A stretch of 64,000 bases of DNA from Corynebacterium kroppenstedtii DSM 44385 (GCF_000023145.1 NC_012704.1:1674001-1738000), one strand, 5' to 3'; positions 22,008-31,724 are shown, counted from the first letter of the stretch. Made by a program: numbers and translations. The notes: generated by a model from the letters alone, not told the origin.

Positions 22008-23639
22008 TTACTTGCCTAGCACGTCCTCAACGAGCTGCTGCGCCTCGCGCTGAACTTCGGCCAAGTGATCGTCGCCCTTGAAGGACTCCGCATAGATCTT
22101 GTATTTATCCTCGGTGCCCGACGGCCGAGCAGCGAACCACGCGTTCTCGGTCACGACTTTCAGACCACCAATCGCCGCATTGTTACCAGGCGCTTCGGTC
22201 AACTTGTTCGTGATCTCCTCCCCCGCCAGGGTCGTTGCGGTGACATCCGACGGAGACAGCTTCTTCAGCCGATCCTTCTGCTCACGGTTGGCCTCGGCGT
22301 CGGTACGCGCATAGGCCGGAGCGCCGAACTCCTCCGCCAATTCCGCATACCGTTCGGACGGCGTCTTCCCCGTGACCGCTTTGATCTCGCTGGCCAGCAG
22401 GTTAAGAATCAGCCCGTCCTTATCTGTCGACCACACGGTTCCATCGAAACGAAGGAAGGAAGCCCCCGCCGACTCTTCCCCGCCAAAGCCGATCTCACCT
22501 GAAATCAGCCCCGGGACAAACCACTTAAACCCAACAGGAACTTCAACAAGCTTACGGCCGAGTTTCTCGACGACACGGTCAATCATCGATGACGACACCA
22601 CCGTCTTCCCGACGGCCGTCGAGTCCGCCCACTGCGGGCGATGCGCGAAGAGGTAATCAATGGCGACGGCCAGATAGTGGTTCGGATTCATCAGGCCGGC
22701 GTCGGGAGTGACGATGCCGTGGCGGTCAGAATCGGCATCGTTACCCGTCGCGATATCGTACTTGTCGCGATTATGCACCAAGGACGCCATGGAGTTCGGG
22801 CTGGAGCAATCCATGCGGATTTTACCGTCGGTATCCAAGGTCATGAACCGCCATGTCGCGTCGACCAGCGGATTGACCACGGTGAGATCCAGCCGATGCT
22901 TATCCGCGATCGCACCCCAGTAATCAACCGATGCGCCACCCATCGGGTCAGCACCAATGCGGACCCCCGCGTCGCGAATGGCATCAAGGTTCACGATCGA
23001 CGGAAGGTCATCAATGTAATCCGACATAAAATCGAAGGGCTTGAGGTAATCGCCCCAATCCGTCACACCGCTGACAGGGGTGCGCGTGACTCCCTTGAGC
23101 CCCTGCGCGATGTACTCATTGGCACGATCCGCGATCCACCCCGTCGCATCCGTCCCGGCAGGACCACCCGTCGGCGGATTGTATTTAAAGCCCCCATCCC
23201 GCGGCGGATTGTGGGACGGCGTGATCACAATGCCATCAGCCTTCGGGTGCTCATGCGTCAAAATCGCGTGGGACACAGCAGGCGTCGGCGTGTACTTCCC
23301 CGCCGAATCCGCAAGCGTCGTCACTTTATTGCCGACGAGGACCTCCAGAGCAGAAATCATCGCCGGCTCTGACAAACCATGCGTATCCCGCCCGACGAAG
23401 AGCGGGCCGTCGATGCCTTCCTTTTTGCGGTAATCGACGATGGCCTGCGTCGTCGCAAGAATGTGATCCTCATTGAAGGCGGTGTCCAGCGATGACCCCC
23501 GGTGCCCCGACGTGCCAAAAACGACCTGCTGATCGATGTTTTCCGGATCCGGATGCTTCGTGTAATACGCAGTGACAAGTTCGGCGAGGTCAATAAGATC
23601 CTCGTGCTGAGCTAGCTGGCCAGCGCGGGGGTGTGCCAT
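22008..23639 (-). CDS. pgm: phosphoglucomutase (alpha-D-glucose specific)
   Basis: 543 aa from [13 protein letters not shown]; the GAGGAGG site just upstream selects this start. Active-site phosphoserine loop [12 protein letters not shown] near residue 150, metal loop [10 protein letters not shown], sugar loop [11 protein letters not shown], and phosphate loop [15 protein letters not shown] near the end. It interconverts glucose 1- and 6-phosphate for glycogen, trehalose and cell-wall sugar supply. Single gene, cytosolic. Confidence 0.95.
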   Translation of the reverse strand: MAHPRAGQLAQHEDLIDLAELVTAYYTKHPDPENIDQQVVFGTSGHRGSSLDTAFNEDHILATTQAIVDYRKKEGIDGPLFVGRDTHGLSEPAMISALEVLVGNKVTTLADSAGKYTPTPAVSHAILTHEHPKADGIVITPSHNPPRDGGFKYNPPTGGPAGTDATGWIADRANEYIAQGLKGVTRTPVSGVTDWGDYLKPFDFMSDYIDDLPSIVNLDAIRDAGVRIGADPMGGASVDYWGAIADKHRLDLTVVNPLVDATWRFMTLDTDGKIRMDCSSPNSMASLVHNRDKYDIATGNDADSDRHGIVTPDAGLMNPNHYLAVAIDYLFAHRPQWADSTAVGKTVVSSSMIDRVVEKLGRKLVEVPVGFKWFVPGLISGEIGFGGEESAGASFLRFDGTVWSTDKDGLILNLLASEIKAVTGKTPSERYAELAEEFGAPAYARTDAEANREQKDRLKKLSPSDVTATTLAGEEITNKLTEAPGNNAAIGGLKVVTENAWFAARPSGTEDKYKIYAESFKGDDHLAEVQREAQQLVEDVLGK

Positions 23640-23835
23640 GATGGGCCTCCTCAGAGATAAGACAACGCTGATAATTGGCGACAATACAAACTTTCATCCC
23701 CCAGTTTCCCCCTTTTCGACGAAAGCTGCACCCTCGTATCCCCACGTGGGGGCTTTTCACAACCGGTCAACGTATTACGCCAAAGCGGTGAGCGTATCCG
23801 CCACCGAAGACGCCAACGAGAACAAGTCGGACATA

Positions 23836-23872
23836 GAAAAAGGGAACCAGTCTCCTTTTTGACTGGCTCCCT
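23836..23872 (-). terminator. terminator after the DsbA-like gene
   Basis: On the minus strand GGGAGCCAGTC/GACTGGTTCCC with an 8-base loop is followed by TTTTTC. It ends the redox gene at 23939. Confidence 0.82.
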
Positions 23873-23938
23873 TATGGTGCGCCTTAAACGAGGTTCCGGA
23901 CGTTAACCGAAAGTCCCTATAGGATCAGCGAATATCGT

Positions 23939-24712
23939 TTATTCGACCTTGCCTGTTTCAGCCTGAGGGACCCAATCCTCGAATGCGTGCTGGTCAGAGG
24001 ACTGCAACTTGAGCTCTTTACCATTGACGAAGACGCGCGGGCTAGAAACCTGCCCATCGCCTTCCTCGGTCAACTTCTTTTCATTGTCCTCGGCCATTTT
24101 CAGGGCGTCCTTGTGGTATTTCGCGTCCTTGATGTCTTTCACAACGCCCTTGGATGCACCCATATCCTTGGCAAGGTCTGCAAAGTTGTCATAGCCCCAT
24201 GAGCCATAAACTTTCTCCTGGTTTTCAAATAGGCTGGCTCGGTAGTTCCAATACAGTTTTCCGTCACCGGACTTGGCCACCGCATACAGCGCCGTCAAAG
24301 CCTTGGTTGCTGGCCCCTGCTCATCAAGTTTTCCGTTCTGGCCTTTATCCAGGAAGTTCATCGTGCGGATGTTCAGGTTCAGTTTCCCCTGGTTAACAGC
24401 GTCGAGGAGAGACTGTCCAGTACTCGATTCCAAGTCAGCACAGTGAGGGCACGTCAAGTCGTCATAGAGATCGACGGTGGGAACGTCTGATTTCGCATCG
24501 CTGCTCTTGAAGTTCGCTGTCGAGCCGTCAAGATTGAACTCTGCGGTGACATCGGCTTGATCTTTCGCGGCGTCGCTTGAGGACGAGCTGTTGTTCTTGT
24601 CATTAATAATGACAAAGCCAATCACCACGGCGATAATAATAACGATGACGGCGATCGCCCAGATAAAACCGTTATTTTTCTCATTTGGTGCTTTAATCTT
24701 GTTACTACTCAA
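23939..24712 (-). CDS. membrane-anchored DsbA-like thiol oxidoreductase
   Basis: 257 aa. One N-terminal membrane helix (GFIWAIAVIVIIIAVVIGFVII), then an extracytoplasmic thioredoxin fold with active site CPHC in DDLTCPHCADLE and a cis-Pro region SSPRVFVNG. It resembles the actinobacterial DsbA/MdbA-like and Rv2969c-like proteins that oxidise exported proteins. A MauE-like membrane gene lies 129 bp upstream in the same direction; together they may form a disulfide system, though MauE here is not a VKOR. Rho-independent terminator downstream. Confidence 0.82.
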   Translation of the reverse strand: MSSNKIKAPNEKNNGFIWAIAVIVIIIAVVIGFVIINDKNNSSSSSDAAKDQADVTAEFNLDGSTANFKSSDAKSDVPTVDLYDDLTCPHCADLESSTGQSLLDAVNQGKLNLNIRTMNFLDKGQNGKLDEQGPATKALTALYAVAKSGDGKLYWNYRASLFENQEKVYGSWGYDNFADLAKDMGASKGVVKDIKDAKYHKDALKMAEDNEKKLTEEGDGQVSSPRVFVNGKELKLQSSDQHAFEDWVPQAETGKVE

Positions 24713-24841
24713 TGAAGTCCTCGCAGTTTACTTTTCACATGGTGACGCGAACCAGCATCGCGCCCATAGCTTTACCTAGTTTACGGATTCCTTTCATGGA
24801 TGGAACCCACCGGTGCCATCTTTGGAACCCCGCAGTGAAAA

Positions 24842-25339
24842 CTACGGATGCAATGCGAACCTCTTATACGGCCGCCACACGGTCCATACCGAAAGTACTA
24901 TAAACCCGAGGTCGCGTCCTATCTCGGTCAGATAGGTGGAGGGTCCCGCGTTGGGATTCGCTCCGCCACCGCCGAAACATCCGCAATCAATGCTGAGTCC
25001 CCGGGCCCAAGCGGAAATGATCGCGATAATAAATACGGTCAACAGACCAATGGAGATCACCGCAGCTGGGCGCAGGAAAATCCCGAGAAGCAACAGCACG
25101 CCCAGCGCGATTTCGAACACCGGCAGCCCTGCCGCGAGTGGTGAAATGACATCTCTCGGAAGAATTTCATAAGCATTGATTGCTTGCTGAGTTTGCAGTG
25201 AATCACGCAGTTTCGAAATTCCGCTGATAATCCAGACCGCAGCCATAGCCAGCCGAGTAATCAAGCTGATGATATCGAGAATGAGAGACTTATGGCCGCC
25301 TTGTGAGCCCACGTTTCCGCTCTGCACCACCGTATCCAT
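24842..25339 (-). CDS. MauE/DoxX-like membrane protein
   Basis: 165 aa from MDTVVQSGNVG. Four membrane helices. ARLAMAAVWIISGISKLRD opens the family domain, and SAWARGLSIDCGCFGGGGANP holds the CGCFGG motif typical of MauE-type proteins. These assist maturation of periplasmic redox proteins. The next gene encodes a DsbA-like oxidoreductase, which supports a redox role. Confidence 0.75.
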   Translation of the reverse strand: MDTVVQSGNVGSQGGHKSLILDIISLITRLAMAAVWIISGISKLRDSLQTQQAINAYEILPRDVISPLAAGLPVFEIALGVLLLLGIFLRPAAVISIGLLTVFIIAIISAWARGLSIDCGCFGGGGANPNAGPSTYLTEIGRDLGFIVLSVWTVWRPYKRFALHP

Positions 25340-25600
25340 GTACTTCCATCTTTCCTGTGACCGGCACATCCTTTTCCGGGCGCCTCGCAATGGAGCTCTA
25401 GCATAGCCTCACGCGCAGCACCACGGTAACCCGCTCCTGGATGTTTTTCCCGACGTTTTTCTCGTCGGCACTCTCCTTTTTCGATTGAGCCTGGTAACAA
25501 CCATGTCGCTAACGTGTCGTGATGCTACAACTATGTTAATTCTTCACGTTTTCCGAGGATTTAATAAGTTTTCTCACAGCCAATCTGTATCTTCTTATCC

Positions 25601-27019
25601 ATGGATTCCTTCTCCTCCTGGCTTTCCGACGTCGACTCCGTCGTATGGGGCCCATTCGTCCTCATCCCCCTGCTGCTGGGGACCGGCCTATGGCTCACCT
25701 ACCGCCTACGAGCCGTGCAGTTCCGCAAACTTTTCTCAGCCCTGCGGCTGGGGCTCCTCGACCGCGAAGACGATGGCGGAGAAGGCGACATCACGCAGTA
25801 CCAAGCCTTGACGACGGCCCTCGCCGCGACCGTCGGCGTCGGTAATATCGTTGGTGTCGCGACGGCTATTTCCGTGGGTGGCCCCGGCGCGTTGGTGTGG
25901 ATGTGGATCACCGGCCTCGTGGGGATGGCCTCGAAGTATTCCGAAGCCTTCCTTGGGGTGCGGTTCCGCGAAACCGACCGGCAGGGCAATATGTCCGGTG
26001 GCCCGATGCGATACCTCACCAAAGGAATCCCCAACGGTTTCGGCGCATTTTTAGGATGGTTCTTCACCATCGCCGCGATCATCGCCAGCTTCGGTATCGG
26101 CAACTTGACCCAGGCCAACGCTATTGCGACGGGGCTTGAGAACTCGTTCCAGATTGACCCATGGGTATCCGGAATCTTCATGTTTATCCTGATCGGCGCG
26201 GTATTGCTCGGTGGAATCCAAGCGATCGGGAAGATCACATCCGGCTTCGTCCCGCTCATGATCCTGGTGTACATCGTCGGCGGCACGGTGGTTCTCGCTA
26301 TGAAAGCTGACCAGATTCCTCACGCACTCAGCCTCATTTTTACCGACGCCTTCACGGGTACCGCCGCGGTTGGCGGATTCGCTGGATCGTCGATCATCAT
26401 TGCCATCCAAATGGGTGTTGCGCGCGGTATCTTCTCTAACGAATCCGGTATGGGTTCTGCAGCTATCGCCGCTGGAGCTGCGAAAACCACTCACCCGGTG
26501 CGACAGGGCCTCGTGTCTATGACTCAGACCTTTATCGACACGATCATCGTGGTGACGTTCACCGGGCTCGTCGTCATTACCACGGGGGTGTGGGACCACG
26601 GTGAAGATGCTGCCGGCACTATGACAGCCGACGCGTTTTCCACCGCTCTGCCCGGCCAATGGGGTGGAACAATCGTGTCGTTGTCCATCGTGTTCTTCGC
26701 CTTTTCCACGATCTTGGGGTGGTCCTACTACGGCGAACGATGCGCGCAGCGTGCATTCGGACGCTGGGGATCCCTCCCCTACCGGATGGTGTTCACCGCC
26801 GTTGTGTTCGTCGGTGCGACGACAGAACTGAGCACGGTATGGACCTTCGCCGACCTCGCGAACGGTCTGATGGCCATTCCTAACTTGATCGGTCTTCTCG
26901 TGCTATCCGGACTCATTGCCCGCGAGACCAAGGCTTACCTCGACTGGGACCCGCGCTTGAAAGCAAATGCGGAGCAATGTGCGGCATTCCTCAAGGAGCA
27001 GGGAACCGACTGGCGGTGA
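25601..27019 (+). CDS. alanine:cation symporter, AGCS family
   Basis: 472 aa with about 11 membrane helices. Family motifs: YQALTTALAATVGVGNIVGVATAI near residue 65, GMASKYSEAFLGVRFRE, GMGSAAIAAGAAKTTHPVRQGLVSM and STILGWSYYGERCAQ. It imports alanine or glycine with Na+ or H+. The stop is followed by tag 68 bp downstream. The N-terminal 30 residues hold a first helix (GPFVLIPLLLGTGLWLTY). Confidence 0.93.
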   Translation: MDSFSSWLSDVDSVVWGPFVLIPLLLGTGLWLTYRLRAVQFRKLFSALRLGLLDREDDGGEGDITQYQALTTALAATVGVGNIVGVATAISVGGPGALVWMWITGLVGMASKYSEAFLGVRFRETDRQGNMSGGPMRYLTKGIPNGFGAFLGWFFTIAAIIASFGIGNLTQANAIATGLENSFQIDPWVSGIFMFILIGAVLLGGIQAIGKITSGFVPLMILVYIVGGTVVLAMKADQIPHALSLIFTDAFTGTAAVGGFAGSSIIIAIQMGVARGIFSNESGMGSAAIAAGAAKTTHPVRQGLVSMTQTFIDTIIVVTFTGLVVITTGVWDHGEDAAGTMTADAFSTALPGQWGGTIVSLSIVFFAFSTILGWSYYGERCAQRAFGRWGSLPYRMVFTAVVFVGATTELSTVWTFADLANGLMAIPNLIGLLVLSGLIARETKAYLDWDPRLKANAEQCAAFLKEQGTDWR

Positions 27020-27087
27020 TCGCCCCCTCTGGGAAGACAGAGCCGTTGCTGAAACATATCGCGCTCACGATATGCCACACTCGAAGT

Positions 27088-27717
27088 ATGTCTGGTCTAC
27101 ACAATGGGGATACCGCGCAGAATCGCCGTTCTCCTGACCTCGTAATTGGGGAAGACGGGCGAGCACGTCCTCCGTGGGCAGCGTCGGACCCGCTGCTGAT
27201 GGAGTATTACGACACGGAATGGGGCGTACCAGTAAAGACAGAATCGGGTGTGTTCGAGCGCCTCACTCTAGAGGCATTTCAATCTGGATTATCGTGGTCC
27301 ACCATCTTGCGTAAACGACCAGCTTTTCGAGAATCATTCGCCAACTTTGATCCAGACATTGTCGGTACTTTCGACGACGACAAGGTGGCGTTGCTCATGA
27401 CAAACCCAAAGATCATTCGTAATGAGCGAAAAATTCGAGCAACCATTAGGAACGCACAGGCAATTCTTAGACTCCACGAAGAAAATTCTTATCTTTCCGA
27501 CGTGGTCTGGTCTTATGCTTCCACGTCACTGCCCAGGCCTTTCCGATTGTCCGACATCCCTTCGCGTACGCCAGAATCAACGGCACTAGCGAACGACTTG
27601 AAAAAGAAGGGTTTTTCTTTTATCGGTCCGACCACAATGTTTGCACTTATGGAAGCATTGGGAATCGTCGATACCCACCTCGTCGGTGCTTTTGACCCCC
27701 CTGGATTCCGTAGATAA
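27088..27717 (+). CDS. tag: DNA-3-methyladenine glycosylase I
   Basis: 209 aa from MSGLHNGDTAQN; an upstream in-frame start would overlap the symporter gene. Tag family hallmarks: YYDTEWGVP, FERLTLEAFQSGLSWSTILRKRPAFRESF and GFSFIGPTTMFALMEALGIVDTH. It removes 3-methyladenine from alkylated DNA. Family members bind zinc through N-terminal Cys and C-terminal His/Cys residues; the N-terminal Cys is not seen here. Confidence 0.92.
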   Translation: MSGLHNGDTAQNRRSPDLVIGEDGRARPPWAASDPLLMEYYDTEWGVPVKTESGVFERLTLEAFQSGLSWSTILRKRPAFRESFANFDPDIVGTFDDDKVALLMTNPKIIRNERKIRATIRNAQAILRLHEENSYLSDVVWSYASTSLPRPFRLSDIPSRTPESTALANDLKKKGFSFIGPTTMFALMEALGIVDTHLVGAFDPPGFRR

Positions 27718-27804
27718 GTTCCGCAATGTACAAAAACCTATAAAATGATAACCAAGCAAGCCGATGAGTTACCCGTCTCACAGAAAATATGGAAAAGGAG
27801 AGCC

Positions 27805-28605
27805 ATGACCGACAATTCATCAACACCCCACGGTCACAACGAGAAAGGAAAAGGTACTCCTGACGATCCCTTCGAGCCCGATGCCGTCTACGACCCAGAT
27901 GGCCGGCGTGCTGACGGCGGTTCGCCGCACAATAACGACAACAATCCATCCTCATCTGGTGACAACCGCACCCAAGGGCGGTCCTCAGCGTACGGCTCCG
28001 CATTCAAGAATAATTCCGGCTTTAGCGGGTTGGGGTCATTAATGAGCGAGAGCCCCATGGCCACCGTCGCTTCCAAAGGATCTGGGTGGCTGGCCCTGCT
28101 AGGCGTATTAGCAACCATCATCGGTCTCGTTGTGGCCGTCTGGCCTCATGCTGGAATTAATGTCTTCGCGTGGGCCGCCGGGATCTTCTCCATTCTTGCG
28201 GGAGGCGCACTTGTTTGGTTCGGACTTACAACCAAATCCGTGCCTGTACTCCCCGGAATCGGTGCCTTTTTCGGCATTCTCTTGGTACTCGCCGGCATTG
28301 GCGCACTTATCTCACCACAAAGTTTTGGCGCGGTCATCGTCATTGCAATCGGTTTCATCGCTTTAGCTCAGGGGCTAACAACTTTTAGCACTGGCCGAGC
28401 GATTTCCCGAGTGTCCGAGACGTCCAGGTACCTGACGTGGAGCGGTGTCCTTTCCATCATTTTGGGAATCATATTTATCATCGCTCCTCTGACGAGCCTG
28501 TATAGCCTGACCATCTTAATGGGCATCATGCTCGCCGCCTTTGGGATCATGATGATCATTGCGGGTGTACGTGGCCGCAGGTTCTTTTCATCCTCGCGGG
28601 GCTAA
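27805..28605 (+). CDS. DUF308/HdeD-like membrane protein
   Basis: 266 aa; start at ATG 27805 after GGAAAAGGAGAG. The N-terminal ~90 residues are polar (Asn/Ser/Gly/Asp-rich, cytosolic) and then six membrane helices follow in three pairs (GWLALLGVLATIIGLVVAVWP and so on), the repeat pattern of HdeD-like DUF308 proteins. Function is not established; HdeD in E. coli is acid-stress linked. Ends 16 bp from the convergent GT87 gene. Confidence 0.75.
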   Translation: MTDNSSTPHGHNEKGKGTPDDPFEPDAVYDPDGRRADGGSPHNNDNNPSSSGDNRTQGRSSAYGSAFKNNSGFSGLGSLMSESPMATVASKGSGWLALLGVLATIIGLVVAVWPHAGINVFAWAAGIFSILAGGALVWFGLTTKSVPVLPGIGAFFGILLVLAGIGALISPQSFGAVIVIAIGFIALAQGLTTFSTGRAISRVSETSRYLTWSGVLSIILGIIFIIAPLTSLYSLTILMGIMLAAFGIMMIIAGVRGRRFFSSSRG

Positions 28606-28621
28606 CTCTTTGAGGTGGGCA

Positions 28622-30103
28622 TCACCTGGTATTTGGGCCGTAATAGGCCCAAGCTTCATGCTCTCTGAAATCACTTTGCCCCTGCGACACTAAAACCACA
28701 GGCTCCCGATTACTCATGCCCGATCCGTCGCCGAACCACGTGTTTTCTGGCGACGCCGCCTGCTCATTGCGACCGCGGATGGCGTCGATAACCAAAACCG
28801 CCGAATACCACAAGGCAACAACAACGAGAATAGCGATACCGGTGTAGACGAAACTTCCACGGATAATCGCTGGATCTGAGGGCTTATTCTCCTGGAAGTG
28901 CTTGAAGGCCGGCACGCTGTACTGACTGACAAATGGGATGTACATCACGCTGACAAGAGCCACAGCACATAACCCCGCCAGCTGGTCTAATGACCATCGC
29001 ACACGCTCGTTCTGAATCAACCCGATTGGCGCCGTGAGACCACGCGTAATGGCGTCGATAAGCAAGACTGCAAAGGGAACGAGAAAAACCCAATGGTGGA
29101 ACCATGAAAATGGGGCAATAATTGGTGCAGTTATCCCCGACAGGCACATGGCCATCGCTAAGTTACCGCGTTTAATAGCACCATAGGCTGCAATGCAGAA
29201 CACCAGGACGATCGCGATCGACAGCTCGATCCACACCGTCATTTGGTTGTCAATATTTAGCCGATACAGCACTCCTCGAAGCGACTGAGCCCCTGGATTA
29301 CTTTGGGGCCCGATTCGGTCGGTATTGAACATGTAATGTGTCCAATACTTCGCTCCGTCCGGAATGATGAGGCACCCAGCAACGACCGTTGCAGCAAAAA
29401 CGACGACAGCGGTGACTAAAGCTTTCCAACGTCGCTCAAGAATAAAAACGAGCACCGAGAACGCGGGGGTGAGTTTTATACCTGCGGCAAGGCCCGTTCC
29501 TATTCCGCGTCCGAAATTCGTTTTGCGACGAAGAAAGTCCAGGGCCACCAGGCCCATCAAGTAAATATTGACCTGGCCGAAAAAGAAGGTGCCGTGAACT
29601 GGCGAGAGATTAAATGAAGCAAATACCGTGGCCAGAGAAATGATAATCAGCGAAAATGACCATTTGTAGCCGCGTTGTCTCAAAATCCCTATGATCACCG
29701 CACAAAGGACAACCAGGGAGCCTATCTGCCAATACACAGCAAGTGTTTTGCGGTCAACCAGTGTCATTGGGGTAAACGCAACAGCCGCGAAGGGCGGGTA
29801 GGTAAAGGGCAAGTTGAAAATATAGTTCTTGCCATACAAATTGTGCCCCTCGGAAACGTGCTGGACAGCCTTGTAATAAATGGAAAAGTCCAAAGGCCAG
29901 ACAAACAAATTGCCGAGATCTTTATTCCGCACACTCGACGAGGTGTAACGAATAATCGCCCATGCCGCTAAAAAGATCATTCCGAGAGATATGCCAAGTC
30001 CACCTCGGATGGGCTTTCTCTCTGGAGCCGGTTCTTGAGTCGGCTCATATTTTTGCGGACGACGAATTTGCACAGCGTCGATAATATATTGTGACCTCGC
30101 CAC
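28622..30103 (-). CDS. GT87 polyprenyl-phosphate mannosyltransferase
   Basis: 493 aa with about 10-12 membrane helices and a long N-terminal cytosolic tail with Pro/Arg. DFSIYYKAVQHVSEGHNLYG after the first helix, and the FTYPPFAAVAFTPM stretch, are typical of GT87 (DUF2029) alpha-1,2-mannosyltransferases such as MptC and PimE that build lipomannan and PIMs outside the membrane from polyprenyl-phosphomannose. Which linkage it makes cannot be told. Its start lies 90 bp from the old ssrA terminator. Confidence 0.8.
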   Translation of the reverse strand: MARSQYIIDAVQIRRPQKYEPTQEPAPERKPIRGGLGISLGMIFLAAWAIIRYTSSSVRNKDLGNLFVWPLDFSIYYKAVQHVSEGHNLYGKNYIFNLPFTYPPFAAVAFTPMTLVDRKTLAVYWQIGSLVVLCAVIIGILRQRGYKWSFSLIIISLATVFASFNLSPVHGTFFFGQVNIYLMGLVALDFLRRKTNFGRGIGTGLAAGIKLTPAFSVLVFILERRWKALVTAVVVFAATVVAGCLIIPDGAKYWTHYMFNTDRIGPQSNPGAQSLRGVLYRLNIDNQMTVWIELSIAIVLVFCIAAYGAIKRGNLAMAMCLSGITAPIIAPFSWFHHWVFLVPFAVLLIDAITRGLTAPIGLIQNERVRWSLDQLAGLCAVALVSVMYIPFVSQYSVPAFKHFQENKPSDPAIIRGSFVYTGIAILVVVALWYSAVLVIDAIRGRNEQAASPENTWFGDGSGMSNREPVVLVSQGQSDFREHEAWAYYGPNTR

Positions 30104-30193
30104 GTCCTAGCCCAACCCGACCTCACTCATAAACACTGTTGAAGCAGGTTCGATACAACGTCGATGACTGGGGATTATGGCTTGTACGACGAA

Positions 30194-30217
30194 ACCCCGG
30201 TCTGTTATGACCGGGGT
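30194..30217 (-). terminator. displaced original ssrA terminator
   Basis: ACCCCGGTC/GACCGGGGT stem, loop TGTTAT. On the minus strand it lies just beyond the truncated ssrA 3' repeat, as a tmRNA terminator would. The element now separates it from ssrA by 8.4 kb. Confidence 0.6.
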
Positions 30218-30222
30218 GTGTC

Positions 30223-30246
30223 TGGTGGAGCCGCCGAGGATCGAAC
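30223..30246 (-). repeat. attL: duplicated ssrA 3' end
   Basis: Identical to 38637-38660 at 23 of 24 positions (one G/A difference at 30239). It corresponds to the last 24 bases of tmRNA, including CCA. Beyond it the sequence is not tmRNA, so this is the left attachment site of the element. Confidence 0.85.
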
Positions 30247-30420
30247 AAGTGCTAATAAAATACCTGTTCAGACGGCTTTTCTATTCGAACAGTAAAAAAT
30301 GTTGCCTTATAGTTACCAATTACCCCTATAAGCGGGCTGTGGACCACCCTCAAGGAACAGGGAAACCAGCCCTGCTCTAGACCTCAGGGTAGTCGTGTAC
30401 ACGCAGTGGCAGTGTAGGTG

Positions 30421-30447
30421 AGCGCCTAAATCTCTGATTTAGGCGCT
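30421..30447. other. perfect 12-bp hairpin near attL
   Basis: AGCGCCTAAATC and GATTTAGGCGCT separated by TCT. No T tract follows. Further inverted repeats lie at 30609-30625 (CGGATTT/AATCCG). The interval 30247-30720 has no gene; the hairpins could be an origin of transfer, a single-strand origin or an RNA. Confidence 0.5.
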
Positions 30448-30734
30448 AGCTGTTTGGGAGGGTGTGCGGTTGCCGCATCCCCTTGAGAGGAACAGTTAGC
30501 GTGCCCCCCTATGACGGTTGTTCCTGTAGGTCGTGTTTGAAACGCGGGTTAATCATTGACGCGCATTGAACATTTAGCGGTTTGAGACCGCGAAACCCGA
30601 TTAATCCAAGGGTCGGATTTAAAATCCGAAAGGGTAAACCCCTTAGTTCTGACAATTGCCCGAATTCGAGCGCTGCAGTTAAAGCCACAGCCCGGCGCGG
30701 AAACTAGTCTTGTGTCCAATAATCAGCATGAACG

Positions 30735-31010
30735 TTCACGTGGAATAAATGTTCCACCTGAGAGAGCTTTCTACTGATCCAAATGGAACACTTGAACAAC
30801 TAGCCAGCGTGAGCCTTCACATGGGGCAAATGCCCCACCTGTGAGGTCATGATAACCCTCCAGCGTGAGCTTTCTACTGTGTCAAATGGCACACCTGAAC
30901 AACTGCTATGACCGTTCATTCTGAGCCTTCACCTGATCCAAATGGAACAACCGTATGGTCATGACAACCATCCAGCGTGAGCTTTCTACTGCGAGAAATC
31001 TGGTACTTGA
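30735..31010. repeat. AAAT-centred palindrome cluster A (six copies)
   Basis: Six units with AAAT at 30747, 30781, 30828, 30884, 30940 and 30996. The flanking arms are complementary but differ by copy: GTGGAA/TTCCAC, TCC/GGA, GGGGC/GCCCC, GTGTC/GGCAC, TCC/GGA, and a weak GAG/CTG. Shared context is CCAGCGTGAGC(C/T)TTC before and CACCTGAACAAC-like after. The last four copies are spaced exactly 56 bp. No coding sense. Confidence 0.7.
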
Positions 31011-31163
31011 GCGGTCAGTGGTGAAAGGCATTGACAGTAAGACGGCCACCAGACTTTTACCGGTGTCAGTAAAAAAGGGAGCCCACGTCTGCACACTGGA
31101 CAACACACTGAGCTGGCAGGTGTGCCCCACTTAGACGGGCACGAACTGGGGTCATTAAAAGCT

Positions 31164-31189
31164 CCGTCGCGAACTAAAGTTCACGACGG
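31164..31189. terminator. hairpin upstream of cmtR
   Basis: CCGTCGCGAAC/GTTCACGACGG with loop TAAA, followed on the plus strand by TTTG. It is a possible terminator that shields the cadmium cassette. The interval 31011-31327 otherwise shows no gene. Confidence 0.45.
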
Positions 31190-31327
31190 TTTGTAAAAAG
31201 TAGGGGGCAAGCAGGTTGCGCCACAGGCACAGATTCAACAACCACACAAACACAAAAAGGGAAGACACTAAAGCCGCGCGAAAACGGGCTCAGAAACACA
31301 ACACCGTCGGGCCGACGTTCGCCCCTC

Positions 31328-31375
31328 GTGGCAACAGTTCAGCAGCCGCTGTATAGTCCAGTGCATGCTGACTAT
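31328..31375 (+). promoter_or_regulatory. cmtR promoter with overlapping operator
   Basis: GTGGCA (31328) - 18 bp - TATAGT (31352-31357), with the ATG 7 bases after the -10 box, so the transcript is probably leaderless. A dyad ATAGTC-N11-GACTAT (31353-31375) spans the -10 box and start codon, the right place for CmtR repression. Confidence 0.55.
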
Positions 31376-31724
31376 TTCTTCGCGCTTGGACGTGATGAAC
31401 CGATTGGGCCGGGCGATGGCTGATCCCACCCGATCCCGTATTCTCCTGACCCTGCTGGGCGGCCCGGCCTACCCGGCCGCTCTCGCCCGGGAGCTGGAAC
31501 TGACGCGGTCAAATGTGTCGAACCACCTCACTTGCCTACGGGACTGCGGAATTGTGGTCGCCGAACCGCAGGGGCGGAAGACCCGCTACGAGATCGTCGA
31601 CGCCCATCTTGTCCAGGCGTTGAACTCACTGCTGGATACCACTCTGGCTGCCGACGAGAATGCCCCGTGTATTGACTCGGCATGTGACGTGCCCGGGTGC
31701 GCCACCGGAGAGGGGAGCAGGTAA
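31365..31724 (+). CDS. cmtR: Cd(II)/Pb(II)-sensing ArsR-family repressor CmtR
   Basis: 119 aa. A winged-helix ArsR/SmtB protein with DNA-recognition helix TRSNVSNHLTCLRDCG. Cys57, Cys61 and Cys102 fall at exactly the positions of the Cys57/Cys61/Cys102 metal site known in Mycobacterium tuberculosis CmtR, so a Cd/Pb sensor is the clear call. Further Cys residues lie at 107 and 112. It should repress itself and the immediately downstream cadD (start adjacent to its stop) until metal binds. Leaderless start at ATG 31365, with MLT as in mycobacterial CmtR. Confidence 0.9.
   Translation: MLTISSRLDVMNRLGRAMADPTRSRILLTLLGGPAYPAALARELELTRSNVSNHLTCLRDCGIVVAEPQGRKTRYEIVDAHLVQALNSLLDTTLAADENAPCIDSACDVPGCATGEGSR

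Noticed and set aside
30906-31130. 74-codon frame on the minus strand
   Set aside because: It runs through the AAAT-palindrome repeats and has no start site; repeats explain it.
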